Positions 8,101 to 20,647 of a stretch of DNA of 23,309 nt are shown here, piece by piece. The DNA lies in assembly GCA_051453625.1 (NCBI GenBank), contig JBOZIK010000001.1, positions 195,354,140 through 195,377,448 on the forward strand, read 5' to 3'. The DNA comes from Welwitschia mirabilis. Taxonomy: Eukaryota; Gnetophyta; Gnetopsida; Welwitschiales. Numbering within the stretch: position 1 is the first letter of the stretch; the number at the start of each line of letters is the position of its first letter. Below the pieces are notes generated by a model. That model had not been told where the DNA came from and did no database searches. It was given only the letters and a program-made list of their open reading frames with translations. The translations under genes were made by a program, and so were the position numbers.

Positions 8101-9194
8101 TGAGTTTTTTTTATATCTTTTTATATCATATTTGCTTCCTTAGTAGTAATAGTTGTTTAAATTTTTCAAAAATTAGGGTTTTAGATCCTATGTATTTATC
8201 TTATTGAAGAGGATGGGAATCATTAAGGTAGATTTTTTAGTTATCTTATTTTTAGTAATAACCAAAATGAAAACATCTAAATATTTTTCAATTGGACTTT
8301 TATTAAGTTATAATGCTTGCAAGGTAATAGTAAGAACTCAAAGATTTTAAAATATTATTTCCTTTGTCACAATGAGATCCTATCTTAGAATACCTTTTGG
8401 GATTTAGTATATTAGTCATAGAAGTAAAAACATAAGGTTTATGACCAAACATAAAAGAATANNNNNNNNNNNNNNNNNNNNNNNNNNNNNNNNNNNNNNN
8501 NNNNNNNNNNNNNNNNNNNNNNNNNNNNNNNNNNNNNNNNNNNNNNNNNNNNNNNNNNNNNAAGTCCATTTTATTGAGGTTAAAACTTAGCCTACAAAAG
8601 TCCATTTTATGAAGGTTGAGACTTACCCTAAAAACTTTGGTTTATGAAGGTTAAGGCTTATCTTGAAAAAGTTTGCTTTATGAGGTTGAAGGTTAGTCTT
8701 AAAAACCTGATGGATAGTGAAGCAATAGAGATCTGAAATAGTCTTAGTTATTATCTATCTTTTGAAAGTGGAGTAGGGTCTATCTTGAACCATTATAAAT
8801 CCTGTCTTGTGCATTATTTTGATTCTGCTTTTTGAGTTTTTTTAATATCTTTTTATATCATATTTGCTTCCTTAGTAGTAATAGTTGTTGAAATTTTTCA
8901 AAAAGTAGGGTTTTAGATCCTATGTATTTATCTTATTGAATAGGATGGGAATCATTAAGCTTAATTTTTTAGTTATATTATTTTTTAGTAATAGCCAAAA
9001 TGAAAACATCTAAATAATTTTCAATTGGACTTTTATTGAGTTATAATTCCTGCAACGTAATAGTAAGAACTTAAAGATTTTAAAATATTATTTCCTTTAT
9101 CACAATGAGATCCTATCTTAGACTACCTTTTGGGCTTTAGTATATTAGTCATAAAAGTAAAAACATAAGGTTTATGACCAAACATAAAAGAATA
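7830..9194. repeat. Direct duplication across a 100-N gap (7830-8461 and 8562-9194)
   Basis: The copies are 632 and 633 bases. They contain the end of the 36-bp array, the GTGGAGTAGG motif (8036 and 8768) and about 400 bases beyond it, up to the phrase AACATAAAAGAATA. The gap at 8462-8561 lies between them. The near-equal lengths with contig edges at both ends favour an unmerged overlap. Confidence 0.88.
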
Positions 9195-9900
9195 ACTTGT
9201 AAAAGAAGACTATGAAGAGGCCTTTTATTTTTATCTCTTATAAAAGTTTCCATAATTCTATTCTTTTTCTAAAGATATTCATACTTAAAAATATGTGGCC
9301 CTCTTTATAATGATAACTAGAAAATTTGAAACAATATAATGGTAAATATCTTATTAGAAAATTGTTTTTCCATCTTAAAGTAAAATAATGTATTATTTCT
9401 TAGAAGGCTTCATGTTGATGGAATAATGATTTTTAACAACATTGTTAAAAATTATATATTTCTCATTAAAAAGTATTATCAAAAAGCTTGATGATTTAAT
9501 GCTAAGACTCTTTAAAAATAATAGGTATATTTGGAAATAAATCATAAACAAACTCTAAAGTAAAGTCAATTTGTATTTTGATTCATAAGTAATCAAAATA
9601 ACATTTGCTATAATGAATGTATGAGTAGATAAATCCTTGGAAACCATTAAGTAATTTGAAAGTTAGCAGAAATAAGGTGTTTAGCAAAGTAATAAGCAGG
9701 AAAAATGTTGATAGCTTTATAACCTAAAAGTAATATAACATGTGAAGAAAATAAAAAATGACACTAAAATTGTCCAATAATTTATAAAAAGATATAACAT
9801 GAAGCATATTTAGTTGTATGTTTTTCAAAGACATCATTTGAGGAAAAAATCAACAAAAATAAATTTAACAAATTTTACAATTCTAGGTTAAGACATAAAG
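8250..9900 (-). other. Weak decayed coding trace, unknown family
   Basis: I do not recognise this. On the minus strand, short in-frame stretches look protein-like. One is at about 9645-9508, with GFQGFIYSYIHYSK and IDFTLEFVYDLFPN interrupted by one stop. Another is just before 9195 and again before 8461, with KPYVFT, SKIGSHCDKGNNILKSLSSYY. They are broken by stops and frame changes, and no catalytic motif is visible. They could be the remains of a mobile-element protein. The plus strand shows nothing. AT-rich composition can produce such stretches by chance, so confidence is low. Confidence 0.25.
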
Positions 9901-10835
9901 GATACTTTAGTAACATGTTTTAATGGAAAAATAACGATTTGGTTAGAGAAGAATTCACATAGTTAGAATGATTTGTTATTGCAAAAGATGATGAAATAAT
10001 TATTTTGTTAGAATAACTAGTGATGGTATTGAGTGAGCTTTTAGATTAATTTTCAATCATATCAATTTACCATATTCAATCTTAATAAAAATTATGGCAA
10101 AAAAATGTATAGGAATCAATATAAATTAAAATACAATTTGATTAAACGAAGTAATTATAAAATGTTAGTAAGTTCAAAAATGAAGTTTGTAATATGTTTA
10201 TAAATAAAAATAATAACTCTACAACAGAAGTGGAGAAAAATACTAATAGAATATTACTTATATTCACATTATTTAATAAATTGAAATATCATTATCTTCT
10301 TTTATTATTACTATAATAAAATTAAACAAAATGATTTCGTTATATGATACACATTGAAAATCATACATATTTATCTACACCTTACATAAGTATAATTTCA
10401 TGCATTGTACTAGTGTCACATATTGAAATATGTAAATAACTAAATCAGTTATAATCATAACACTAATAAATACAATCAAATTATGAAGAGACATAATCTC
10501 TAATCATAACATCTCATAATAACATATAAAAACTAGAAGTAATGAAAGCAAGTCATGATTGTAAAAGAACATTCTAAGCCTTTTAAGGTAAGTCTTCTGA
10601 AAAGTAATTTTATAGATATCATAATCTATGAAGTGTAATATTCTCAAGATCTCTAATTTTATTCTTACATGACATTAGAACTATAATGAATATGTAAGAG
10701 ACTACATAAACTTAAATACTAATATAATCTTATAAAATATAAGGCATTTAGAAATAACAGTACCTAAGTATTTGATATAAAGATTATAAAGAACCTACAA
10801 AACATCATATAAAAGTAACTAAACTATTACTTTCT
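9901..10835. other. Anonymous AT-rich sequence, no feature seen
   Basis: There are many stops in all frames, no tandem repeat, no LTR landmark and no recognisable protein motif. It ends at the 275-N gap. Confidence 0.6.
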
Positions 10836-11110
10836 NNNNNNNNNNNNNNNNNNNNNNNNNNNNNNNNNNNNNNNNNNNNNNNNNNNNNNNNNNNNNNNNN
10901 NNNNNNNNNNNNNNNNNNNNNNNNNNNNNNNNNNNNNNNNNNNNNNNNNNNNNNNNNNNNNNNNNNNNNNNNNNNNNNNNNNNNNNNNNNNNNNNNNNNN
11001 NNNNNNNNNNNNNNNNNNNNNNNNNNNNNNNNNNNNNNNNNNNNNNNNNNNNNNNNNNNNNNNNNNNNNNNNNNNNNNNNNNNNNNNNNNNNNNNNNNNN
11101 NNNNNNNNNN
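10836..11110. other. Assembly gap of 275 N
   Basis: Unlike the 100-N gaps, its flanks do not resemble each other. This is a sized gap with sequence missing. Confidence 0.95.
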
Positions 11111-11155
11111 GTTTTAGAGTACCATCAACCTTACATACAAATCATATACTCCTTG

Positions 11156-11621
11156 AAAGATAGCACTCTCTTCCCCTTGGTAATTACAATAGAAAAAAAT
11201 ATAATATCTTAAGCACTCAATGACAACATAAGAAGCATACCTGTACAAGGGTTGTCTTATACTTTAGAGTCTTCAAGCAAGGAATCCTAGTAAAGAAGAT
11301 GAATTAAAGCTTATGAACTAGAATGACTTGATTTAGTANNNNNNNNNNNNNNNNNNNNNNNNNNNNNNNNNNNNNNNNNNNNNNNNNNNNNNNNNNNNNN
11401 NNNNNNNNNNNNNNNNNNNNNNNNNNNNNNNNNNNNNNAAAGATAGCACTCTCTTCCCCTTGGTGACTATAATAGAATAAAATATAATATCTTAAGCACT
11501 GAATGAGGACATAAGAAGCATATATTTATAAGGGTTGTCTTACACTTTAGAGTCTTCAAGCAAGGAATACTAGTAAATAAGATGATTTAAAGCTTATGAA
11601 CTACAATAACTTGATTTAATA
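11156..11621. repeat. Direct duplication across a 100-N gap (11156-11338 and 11439-11621)
   Basis: Both copies are 183 bases, from AAAGATAGCACTCTC to TTGATTTAGTA/TTGATTTAATA. They differ by scattered substitutions only. The gap separates them exactly. Confidence 0.9.
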
Positions 11622-11793
11622 ATTTGATAGTCCTACAATGAAGTATCAATATAAATGCAAAGAAGAAATAACAAGCCTAAGATAATGTTATGTAGATGGT
11701 TCCTTAAGTTCTCCTTGATGTAGTCACTCATGAAAATTCAAGATTAGAGTTTTGCAGTAGTGGAAGCATCAAAGATCATGCAATGTCTTCAGA

Positions 11794-12420
11794 AAGATGT
11801 CTCTTCATCAAAAAATAAGAATTTCTTTTCGTTTAATGTGATCACTCATTCAAGTAACCCTTTCCTATTCACACTATTTTCCTTTTATACTTGTAAGTTC
11901 TTCATAGCCTTTAACCTAATAAGAATGCCATTTGAAGTAGTTTAAACATGGTTCAATGTTTATAAACAATTAATATTTAGTTATTTAATTACTATTTAAT
12001 TTTTAAACAATTTTCTGAGAGAGATGTCTTCATTGTAGTAGACATATCCTATAAGTAGATGTCTTTAATTTGAACGAATTCTTTAGTTAAACTATCGAAA
12101 TTCAAACAAACTTTGAGCTACTATGTATATGACTATTAGGCATCAGGAATTCATTATGTAAAACTTAACTAATTTCCTAGGAAATAAATAATTAATCTTA
12201 GCACAACTAACATCTTTTACATTTTTTAATTCAATACAGATGTCTTTAATAAAATGGACATCTTTCATCTATCTTAGCTTTATGGTTCAATCAGACATCT
12301 TCATTAAGGTATATGACTTTTATCTATGTTAGATTTAAATTTAACTTAGATGTCTTCATTTGTATAAATGTCTTCATAATAGATGTTTTTAGTCCTACAT
12401 ACATCTTTAGTGAACTTTGT
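11794..12420. repeat. Cluster of interspersed AGATGTCTTCAT-like motifs
   Basis: AGATGTCTT or its complement occurs near 11796, 12021, 12057, 12238, 12269 (inverted, GACATCTTT), 12295 (inverted, GACATCTTC), 12347, 12367 (partial) and 12383 (partial). Spacing is irregular (20 to 220 bases), so this is not a satellite. It may be a repeated regulatory word in an LTR. Confidence 0.5.
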
Positions 12421-12625
12421 TTATCCTGCATAAACTTTGAGATGAAGCTTTTATGATCTTGTGCTTTATAGTATACCATGTTAGATTACTTTGATCTTGA
12501 ATTTTGACTTGTTTGATCCTTATCTACAATTTGGGTGCTTTTCAATATTTTGTTTGTACATTAGACACATTATATTTGACAAGTAAAATCATCAAAACTA
12601 GGATTTTACTAATATAGAATCATGT

Positions 12626-14297
12626 GATAAGAAGATGAATAATAAAACTCTTCTTCCAAACATAAGAAATAGATAAGCTTCTTATTATTCTTCTAAATTT
12701 AACAAATCCAATCATAAAATTCCTTAATGATTATGAAAAAAATCATAATACTCTCATTTGTTAGTGAAGATCTTAAATTTTATTATTAATAATAAAGAAA
12801 TTATCTATGATATGGAGGTAAAGCTTTATAACATGTACAACATGATTAGGGACTAAAAAATAAGAGTCTAATATGGAGATGTTAGTAGGAGTTTTTATAC
12901 TGGCTCATTATATTTATAAATTTTAGTGAATATATCAAATTTTAGATTTTAAATACATTTTTCTAGAAACATGAAAGGGGATTTTTTTTTTAATTTTTTA
13001 ATTTCATATTATACTTAGACGTTGAATTTCTAAAATTCTTAAGTTATAATGAACTTGAATAAGAAAATATTATTGTTTTGTAAAACTTTAATAAAAAGTT
13101 AATTAGTGAAGATTTTAAATCTAACTTTATTTATAATGAAATTTTTTATCTTAAATAATGTAATAAATTATAATTAAAGTATTAAGAGAACTAAAATTAT
13201 TGTCTATATTAAAAGAAATAGAGTTTCTATTATGTGGTTAAACACTTATACTATAAAATCCATATAGTTATAATAGTATTAATAAATTATATATATAAGA
13301 AATTGACATAATTACTTGATACATTCAGATGACATGTAAATTCTAGTTTTATAGAGATAACATACCATATCAAAAGAATCTAAAAATATGGTGTTCATTA
13401 TAAAATGGATGATAAAAACCAATGCGACATTAAGGTCATAATGTCATGTAATAAATGTTCATTTATTTCTTAAATGATAAAGCTTTATTTTTACTAAAAG
13501 AAGAAATGTTTGACTAATTCTTAATAAACCATTTTACAAGATTTTATTAGCTATTTGTATTTTTAATTACATAAATTATTCACAAAATCATGAAAATTTA
13601 AATAAATATTCCACTTAGATTTTAAATTTCTAAATATGTTTTATTTTTTTAAGATCCTTATTTTCCATGAAAAATGCAGTTCTTACTTAAACTATTTCTT
13701 GGTTTGAAAATCAATGTTATTTTTAATTACTTATTTGTGTTTGGAAAAAAAATCTAGCTCTTACTTTAAAAATTTAATTATGTATTCCAAAAAGGGGAGA
13801 ATCTTCTTATGTTTATAATTTTTTAAAAAATGCTTGTGTAAGTTTCATCATACTTGGACTCAATGCCTTATGTTCTTTATCCTAGTAATCTTTAGAACAT
13901 AATATAATTCTCTTCAAGATGTTAAGTAAACATCGCATCTCTTTTAAATCATAGCCTAGTTGCTTTTCAATTATAACTCTAATGTCAAAAAATATAGAGT
14001 CTATTAATGGATGTATTTATATAAGTCTTATTCCTATACAACAAAGATTTTTAAGGCTAGACTTGACAAATCACATGCTCATGATGGCATGCCCATCGTT
14101 ATGCATCATTGGCACTACACTAAATTATGTGGAATGATGCATAATAATTCATATCATTTTATGCTTAGATTATCTCTAACAACCATTAGATATGTAAGTA
14201 ATGTAAAGAAGCATTAAACAAAAAAAGCATAATTACATACAAATACAAGAATAATTGCATCATAGAAAGATGTTCATCCTCTATCAAACTTACTCAA
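12626..14297. other. Anonymous AT-rich sequence, no feature seen
   Basis: There is no repeat, LTR or protein motif I can support. The one longer frame (14011-14217, plus) has no recognisable domain and no coding-like composition. Confidence 0.6.
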
Positions 14298-16886
14298 CCA
14301 CATCTTATAAATAAGTTCACAGCTATTGAAGTTTCTTTTATGATGTCTTCAATAATACAACATCATATTTATTTGTTTAACCCACAATCAATAAGAATTA
14401 AATCTTAAAACAAATGCAAATATGAGAAATTATAAAATGCATTAGGAATGATGATGATGATAAACCATGCATGGTACTTCTTAAGAATATTCTAGAAAAG
14501 ACATTTATAATGCCAATTTAGAATTTTTCACCAAAGAAAGTTACATAAATATAGTAATATGTTAGTATAAATAACTATAATCTTGACTTTGAATTTTATC
14601 CTTTTTCAATCTAAGGATGATCAATGCATGTTCATTTCTACATTGCTTATTATTGATAAATTTAGTAATTTGAATAACATATTTAAATTCTCATTCTAGG
14701 GATACTAGTTTCAAGGGAAAAGTATAATGCATATATCTATCCATTTTTATTTCCTGTCAATTCCTAATCCTAAGTCTACATCCTAGACTTGTGTATTTGT
14801 CATCTTCAAACTGAAGCTTTATTTTTAGATTTTTCAGTTTTAAACTAATGAAAGGAATAACATTGGAGAAGGATCCAATAAGTTTCTAGCTATACTACAT
14901 TAAGAAAGAAGGAAGTAGAGAGAGTTAGTTTTTAAGTTTTTATATCAATCAAAACGTTAGATTTAGGAAAAAAAGCTTGAGAACAATATTGTAGTACAAT
15001 CATAAATACTTCATAATCTATGATAGATTCAACTTTTAAATCTTCAATTTTTATTTTCATAGACATTTATTACTATTTAAAAATGGAAGGATTCTATAGC
15101 TTATATGTTGTTGTTAAAATCAAATTTAAATTACAATTTTAAATTTTTAAATTCTTGTTTAAGTTTACATTTTCTCCTCATAACACAGTCTCATATTCTT
15201 GAATGAATCAAATTTTATGCACATTTACATTCTCTAATAAAATTCACATAAGTGAAAGAATGTGTGTATATTTCAAGCTTTTAAAAAATCGTCTCTTTGA
15301 GCTAATAATCATATCCTTTAAAGAATCTATAATTGATTTTATTATTTTATGTTTTGAGCATTAGCAAATGTGGCATTAATTTGATATACTCCTTTTTATT
15401 TATACTAGGAATTTTTTAACATATATTATTACTTAAAAATTTATGTTAAAAATTACATTTGATAATTTAAAAAGTGCAACTTTTTAATTAGTTCATCTTA
15501 CTCTTAAAAACCTGCATATTACATTGAATTATCTTGCATATCTNNNNNNNNNNNNNNNNNNNNNNNNNNNNNNNNNNNNNNNNNNNNNNNNNNNNNNNNN
15601 NNNNNNNNNNNNNNNNNNNNNNNNNNNNNNNNNNNNNNNNNNNCCACATCTTATAAATAAGTTCACAGCTATTAAAGTTGCTTTTATGATGTCTTCAACA
15701 ATACAACATTATATTTATTTGTTTAACCCACGATTAATAAGAATTAAATCTTAAAACAAATGCAAATATGAGAAATTATAAAATGCATTAGGGATGATGA
15801 TGATGATGAACCATGCTTGGCACTTGTTAAGAATATGCTAGAAAAGACATTTATGATGCCAGTTTAGAATTATTTACCAAAGAAAGTTAATAAATATAGT
15901 AATATGTTAGTACAAGTAACTATAATCTTGACTTTCAATTTTATCCTTTGCCAATCTAAGGATGATCAATGCATGTTCATTTCAACATTACTTATTATTG
16001 ATAAATTTAGTAATTTGAATAACATATTTAAATTCTCATCCTAGGGATACTAGTTTCAAGGGAAAAGTAAAATGCATATATCTATCCATTTTATTCCCTA
16101 TTAATTCATAATCCTAAGTCTACATCCTAGGCTTGTGTATTTGCCATCTTCATACTAAAGCTTTATTTTAGATTTTTCAATTTTAAACTGATGGAAGGAA
16201 TAACATTTGAAAAGGATCTAATAAGTTTCTATCTATACTATATAAATAAGGAAGGATGTAGAGAGAGTTAGTTTCTAAGTTTTTATATCAATCAAAATGT
16301 TAGATTTAGGAAAAAAAGCTCAAGAATAATATTATAGTGCTATCATAACTACTTCATAATCTATGATAGATTCAACTTTAAAATATTCAATTTTTATTTT
16401 CATAGATATTTATTACATTTTAAAAATGGAAGGATTCTATAGCTTATATGTTGTTGTTAAAATCAAATTTAGATTAAAATTTTAAATTTCTAAATTATTA
16501 TTTAGGTTTACATTTTCTCCTCATAACACTATCTCATATTCTTGAATGAATCAAATTTTATGGACATTTACATTCTTTAATAAAATGCACATAAGTAAGA
16601 GAATGTGTGTATATTTCAAGCTTTTAAAAAACATCCCTTTGAGGCAATAGTTATATCCTTTAAAGAATATATAATTGATTTTCTTATTTTATGTTTTGAG
16701 CATTAGCAAATGTGGTGTTAATTTGATATACTCCTTTTTATTTATACCATGATTTTTTTAACATCTATTATTAATTAAAAAATTTATGTTCAAAATTACA
16801 TTTGATAATTTAAAAAGTGCAACTTTTTAATTGGTTCATCTTACTCTTAAAAACCTGCATATTACATTGAATTATCTTGCATATCT
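14298..16886. repeat. 1.24-kb direct duplication across a 100-N gap (14298-15543 and 15644-16886)
   Basis: This is the largest pair: 1246 and 1243 bases, from CCACATCTTATAAATAAG to ATTATCTTGCATATCT, with the gap at 15544-15643 between. In the first 240 bases I count about 17 differences (roughly 7 percent), substitutions spread evenly. A GAT-repeat run differs in length (about 14448 and 15795). Neither strand shows a sustained frame or an LTR landmark, so its nature is unknown. The divergence is high for simple heterozygosity in a species. Confidence 0.9.
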
Positions 16887-17540
16887 ACGTTCCTTCTTAA
16901 TTTATATTAAATTATGGGGATCTAAATCTAGTATCATACCTTCTATTAAGTTTTTTATGTATTGATTTAAAAATAATTTCCCTTACAACATCACTTAATC
17001 AAACATGATCATCATTTTAAGGCCCACAATGCTGGTCTCATAGGTTAGGACCTAAAGCATGAATAGCTTTTCTAATGGCTCAATAAGACTAAATGGTTAG
17101 ATAGTTACCAGATAATAATTAATAAAGTTATACTAATTAAAACTTATAATAAAGTGTTTTAGCAACTTATTACACTAACTGCAACAATAAGGGGTTTCAA
17201 TTTGTATGACTCTCATGAAATGAATTGATCCAAAGAAACATGAAATGCATTTACCCATAATTTCATTGAATCTTGAAGCCAAATGCTATTAGTAAAAACT
17301 TGTTTTGATTCACTTAGTAAAATCACTTACATTGTAATTCTTCAAGAATCATGGAAAATAAAATATCTAAAAAGATAATCACCTCATGTAGCAGATTAAA
17401 AGTATTTAATAAGAAACTTATAAAACTTCTATGATAATAGCTTTGTAAGTGAAAGTAAAGCCCAAAAATTTGCATAAGTCCAAATGAAGTATCTAAAAGA
17501 AAGCAAAAACATCTAAATTTAAATAGCTCAAAAAGATAAT
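16887..17540. other. Anonymous AT-rich sequence, no feature seen
   Basis: No sustained frame, tandem repeat or element end is visible. Confidence 0.6.
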
Positions 17541-17982
17541 TTTGTCTATATTTATTATTATTATCTGTTGTGTATATATATATATATATATCTTAATCTA
17601 TCACATAATATATGTTTAAGGAGAAAAGTTGATTATAAAAATTACCCCTCATCTTATGGGTAACTATCAAAGAAACATAAAAAGTTATTTAAATAATAAT
17701 AGAAACTTTCACTATAANNNNNNNNNNNNNNNNNNNNNNNNNNNNNNNNNNNNNNNNNNNNNNNNNNNNNNNNNNNNNNNNNNNNNNNNNNNNNNNNNNN
17801 NNNNNNNNNNNNNNNNNTTTGTCTACATTTATTATGATCTATTGTACATATATATCTTAAACTATCACATAATATATCTTTAAGGAGCAAAGTTGGTTAT
17901 AAAAATTGCCCCTCATCTTATGGGTAACTATCAAAAAAACATAAAAAAATTATTTAAATAATAATAGAAACTTTTACTATAA
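17541..17982. repeat. Direct duplication across a 100-N gap (17541-17717 and 17818-17982)
   Basis: The copies are 177 and 165 bases. The length difference is mostly a (TA)n run at about 17572-17591 in copy 1 that is much shorter in copy 2. Both hold CCCCTCATCTTATGGGTAAC. The gap lies between them. Confidence 0.88.
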
Positions 17983-18019
17983 GTGGTTAACGACTTCAAT
18001 TTCATCATCTTAAAATTTA

Positions 18020-20287
18020 TTAAGTAAGATTTGCTACAACTTGTCTAAGGTCTATTGGGTCTATGCAGAAGTCTGATGAAGATGTATAGTGATCTTGTTC
18101 ACTGCATTTTGTACATATCCTAGATATTTAAGTGGAATATTATTGATGTTGGCAACTATAGCATTCTCACTAAATGTTAAGAATGAAATCTTCAATTGCC
18201 TTCATGATATCTTTGATAATCAATTAGAATTAGTGATACTATCATAAGCCAAGGCAGATTGTATTACTTCCTTCTCATGGATTTCTTAAAGTAATGAGGC
18301 AGTCATTTTCTCATGGTCTAAAATGATGTCTATCATGATTTTCTTGAATGTTGAGAGGGGTTCCTCTAACACTGACCTAGTCTTCTAAATGGTACTCTTC
18401 ATCATAGCTATTCTTTGATCAATGCTTCTTGAAAATTAATTTAATTGATTAAATAGAGAATTTATATTATTATGAAAAATTATCTTGTTATTCAAAATAT
18501 AGGCTAAAAGAATTATGGAATCTAGATAATGCTCTAATTTATTCTTCCTTCTCCCTGAGTTAATTCTTAAGATTATTCTTTACAATTATAAGTATCTAAA
18601 CTGAATCTCCTTGAGATGAGAGCTTATCATCCTTTTACTTGNNNNNNNNNNNNNNNNNNNNNNNNNNNNNNNNNNNNNNNNNNNNNNNNNNNNNNNNNNN
18701 NNNNNNNNNNNNNNNNNNNNNNNNNNNNNNNNNNNNNNNNNTTATCTAAGGTCTATTGGGTCTATGCAGAAGTCTAATGAAGATGTATAGTGATCTTGTT
18801 CACTACATTTTGTACATCTCCTAGGTATTTAGGTAGAAGATTATTGATGTTGGCAACTATAGCATTCTTACTAAATGTTAAGAATGAAATCTTTAATTGC
18901 CTTCATGATATCTTTGATAATCAATTATAATTAGTAATACTATCATGAGACAAGGTAGATTGCATTACTTCCTTCTCATGGATTTCTTAAAGTGATGAGA
19001 CAATCATTTTGGCATGGTTTAAAATGATGTCTATCATGATTTGCTTGAATGCTAAGAGGGGTCCCTCTAACACTGACCTAGTTTTCTAAATGGTACTCTT
19101 CATCATAGCTATTATTTTATCAATGCTTCTTGAAAATGAATTTAATTGATTAAATAAAGAATTTATATTATCATGCAAAATTATCTAGTTATTCAAAATC
19201 TAGGCTAAAATAATTATGGAAGCTAGATAATGCTCTAATTTATTCTTCCTTCTTCCTAAGTTGATTCTTAAGATTATTCTTTATAATTATAAGGATCTAA
19301 ATTGAATCTCCTAGAGATGAAAGCTTAGAATCCTTTTACCTGTGTTATCTCCTCAAGCTAATTAGCTTCTTCTAATATTCCTCCAACCCCAAAGCTATTC
19401 GCCTTAAGAGCTTCTTTGCCTTTGAAGATAGCACTGGTATTCAACTTATGCTTATTTCTTTTATTATAATTGTGATTATAGACTATTAATTTTAGAGTTT
19501 TTATTTTCTATATTCATTCACAATATATTGAAATTTGAAGATACTACGTAGAGGTTTTTCTTTTAGATTTTAACATTACATGGAAATGTTCATTGATGAT
19601 TCTTTATTCTTAATGCTTCTTAATTATTTTATTGATAGCATCTAGGCCTATGAGCATTAAATATTTTAATAAAGTAGGTGGATCATTAAGAAAGTCCCAT
19701 AGATCATCAGGTCTCTATGTCTTATATCTATATAAAACTTCATTAAGGTTTTCATCTTTGTTGTGTGCTTTCTAGAGAGTAACTATGTCAAGCTCTTTAA
19801 TGAAGAATTTGGATTCTTTAGTGATACTTTTTACTAGTTCCTTCTTAATCTCTAATCTAACTAATTGAGATGGAAAGTCTATAGAATAATGAATCCTCTA
19901 ATAAGTGGTCACCTCCTCTTTAGTTACATGGGGGACTACTCTTATCTTATTTATATGAGATTTCTCTTTATAACCATTACAAAATAGAGATCTAAGCCTT
20001 GTTCTTGAAAAGTTGCAATAGGAATAAAATTATCTAAATACAATAATCAGACCCTATTTAGTCAAGTGATTTCTTTCAAGTAATACCCTTGGATGAGGGA
20101 ATAACCTCTTTTGTCTGGATTTGATAGGTACACTTCAAAACATCTGTAGGTCTTGGGAGAATTTAAATGTTAATACGAAGTTAGTTTAGAGAAATCCCAG
20201 CTAATAGAAGAATTAGATCCCATCATGGCTTGTCTCATCTACTCCACTTCTAATTCATTATAACAACCTAAATAAATATCATCATCT
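18020..20287 (-). pseudogene. Decayed coding region of unknown family
   Basis: I do not recognise the protein. Minus-strand reading gives long protein-like stretches broken by occasional stops. Copy 1 (18544 down to 18020) keeps one frame for about 170 codons, with pieces such as NKLEHYLDSIILLAYILNNK, SRSIDQRIAMMKSTI and LSTFKKIMIDIILDHEKM. Copy 2 (19245 down to 18742) keeps the same frame and many of the same stops. Upstream on the same strand are SAIFKGKEALKANSFGVGG (about 19435-19376), KIRVVPHVTKEEVTTY and SIDFPSQLVRLEIKKELV (about 19935-19820), and CFEVYLSNPDKRGYSL (about 20145-20095). The middle pieces look helical. The mix suggests a polyprotein or large mobile-element protein, perhaps a retroelement or an old viral insertion. 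No zinc knuckle, protease, reverse transcriptase or integrase signature is visible. The gap at 20288 cuts its start. Confidence 0.45.
18041..19342. repeat. Direct duplication across a 100-N gap (18041-18641 and 18742-19342)
   Basis: Both copies are exactly 601 bases, so no net indel separates them, and the minus-strand frame of the coding relic is kept. Differences are scattered substitutions. The gap at 18642-18741 lies between. Confidence 0.92.
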
Positions 20288-20528
20288 NNNNNNNNNNNNN
20301 NNNNNNNNNNNNNNNNNNNNNNNNNNNNNNNNNNNNNNNNNNNNNNNNNNNNNNNNNNNNNNNNNNNNNNNNNNNNNNNNNNNNNNNNNNNNNNNNNNNN
20401 NNNNNNNNNNNNNNNNNNNNNNNNNNNNNNNNNNNNNNNNNNNNNNNNNNNNNNNNNNNNNNNNNNNNNNNNNNNNNNNNNNNNNNNNNNNNNNNNNNNN
20501 NNNNNNNNNNNNNNNNNNNNNNNNNNNN
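20288..20528. other. Assembly gap of 241 N
   Basis: The flanks are unrelated to each other, in contrast to the 100-N gaps. Confidence 0.95.
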
Positions 20529-20647
20529 GAAGTAGGGCATGGAAAACCTTAGTAGCATCTTTGAAGGTATATCAGCTCCTTCCATATGAATGACTATTAA
20601 AACTTGTATGCATATGTATAAGGCCATGAAATTAATTGATTTATATT

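Larger units (their letters stand above)
11111..12625 (-). mobile_element. Possible LTR of another copia-type element, minus strand
   Basis: Read on the minus strand from about 12625, the sequence passes AATCCTAGTTTTGATGATTT and then AATGTGTCTAATGTACAAAC. This resembles the first bases of many plant copia LTRs (ATCCTAGTTTTGATG followed by a nucleotide-poor stretch and ACAAAC). No polypurine tract precedes it and no primer site follows it in the window, so the assignment rests on general similarity only. The segment contains a cluster of AGATGTCTT motifs and a duplication around the gap at 11339-11438. Confidence 0.3.

Noticed and set aside
11760-11945. 61-codon plus-strand frame
   Set aside because: No recognisable domain, no conservation evidence, and it lies inside a probable LTR.
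12978-13003. T-rich run as a LINE or SINE tail
   Set aside because: No element body or target duplication is visible next to it, and such runs are common in this AT-rich DNA.
14011-14217. 68-codon plus-strand frame
   Set aside because: It has a few H-rich words but no family resemblance, and it lies in anonymous sequence. Not supported as a gene.
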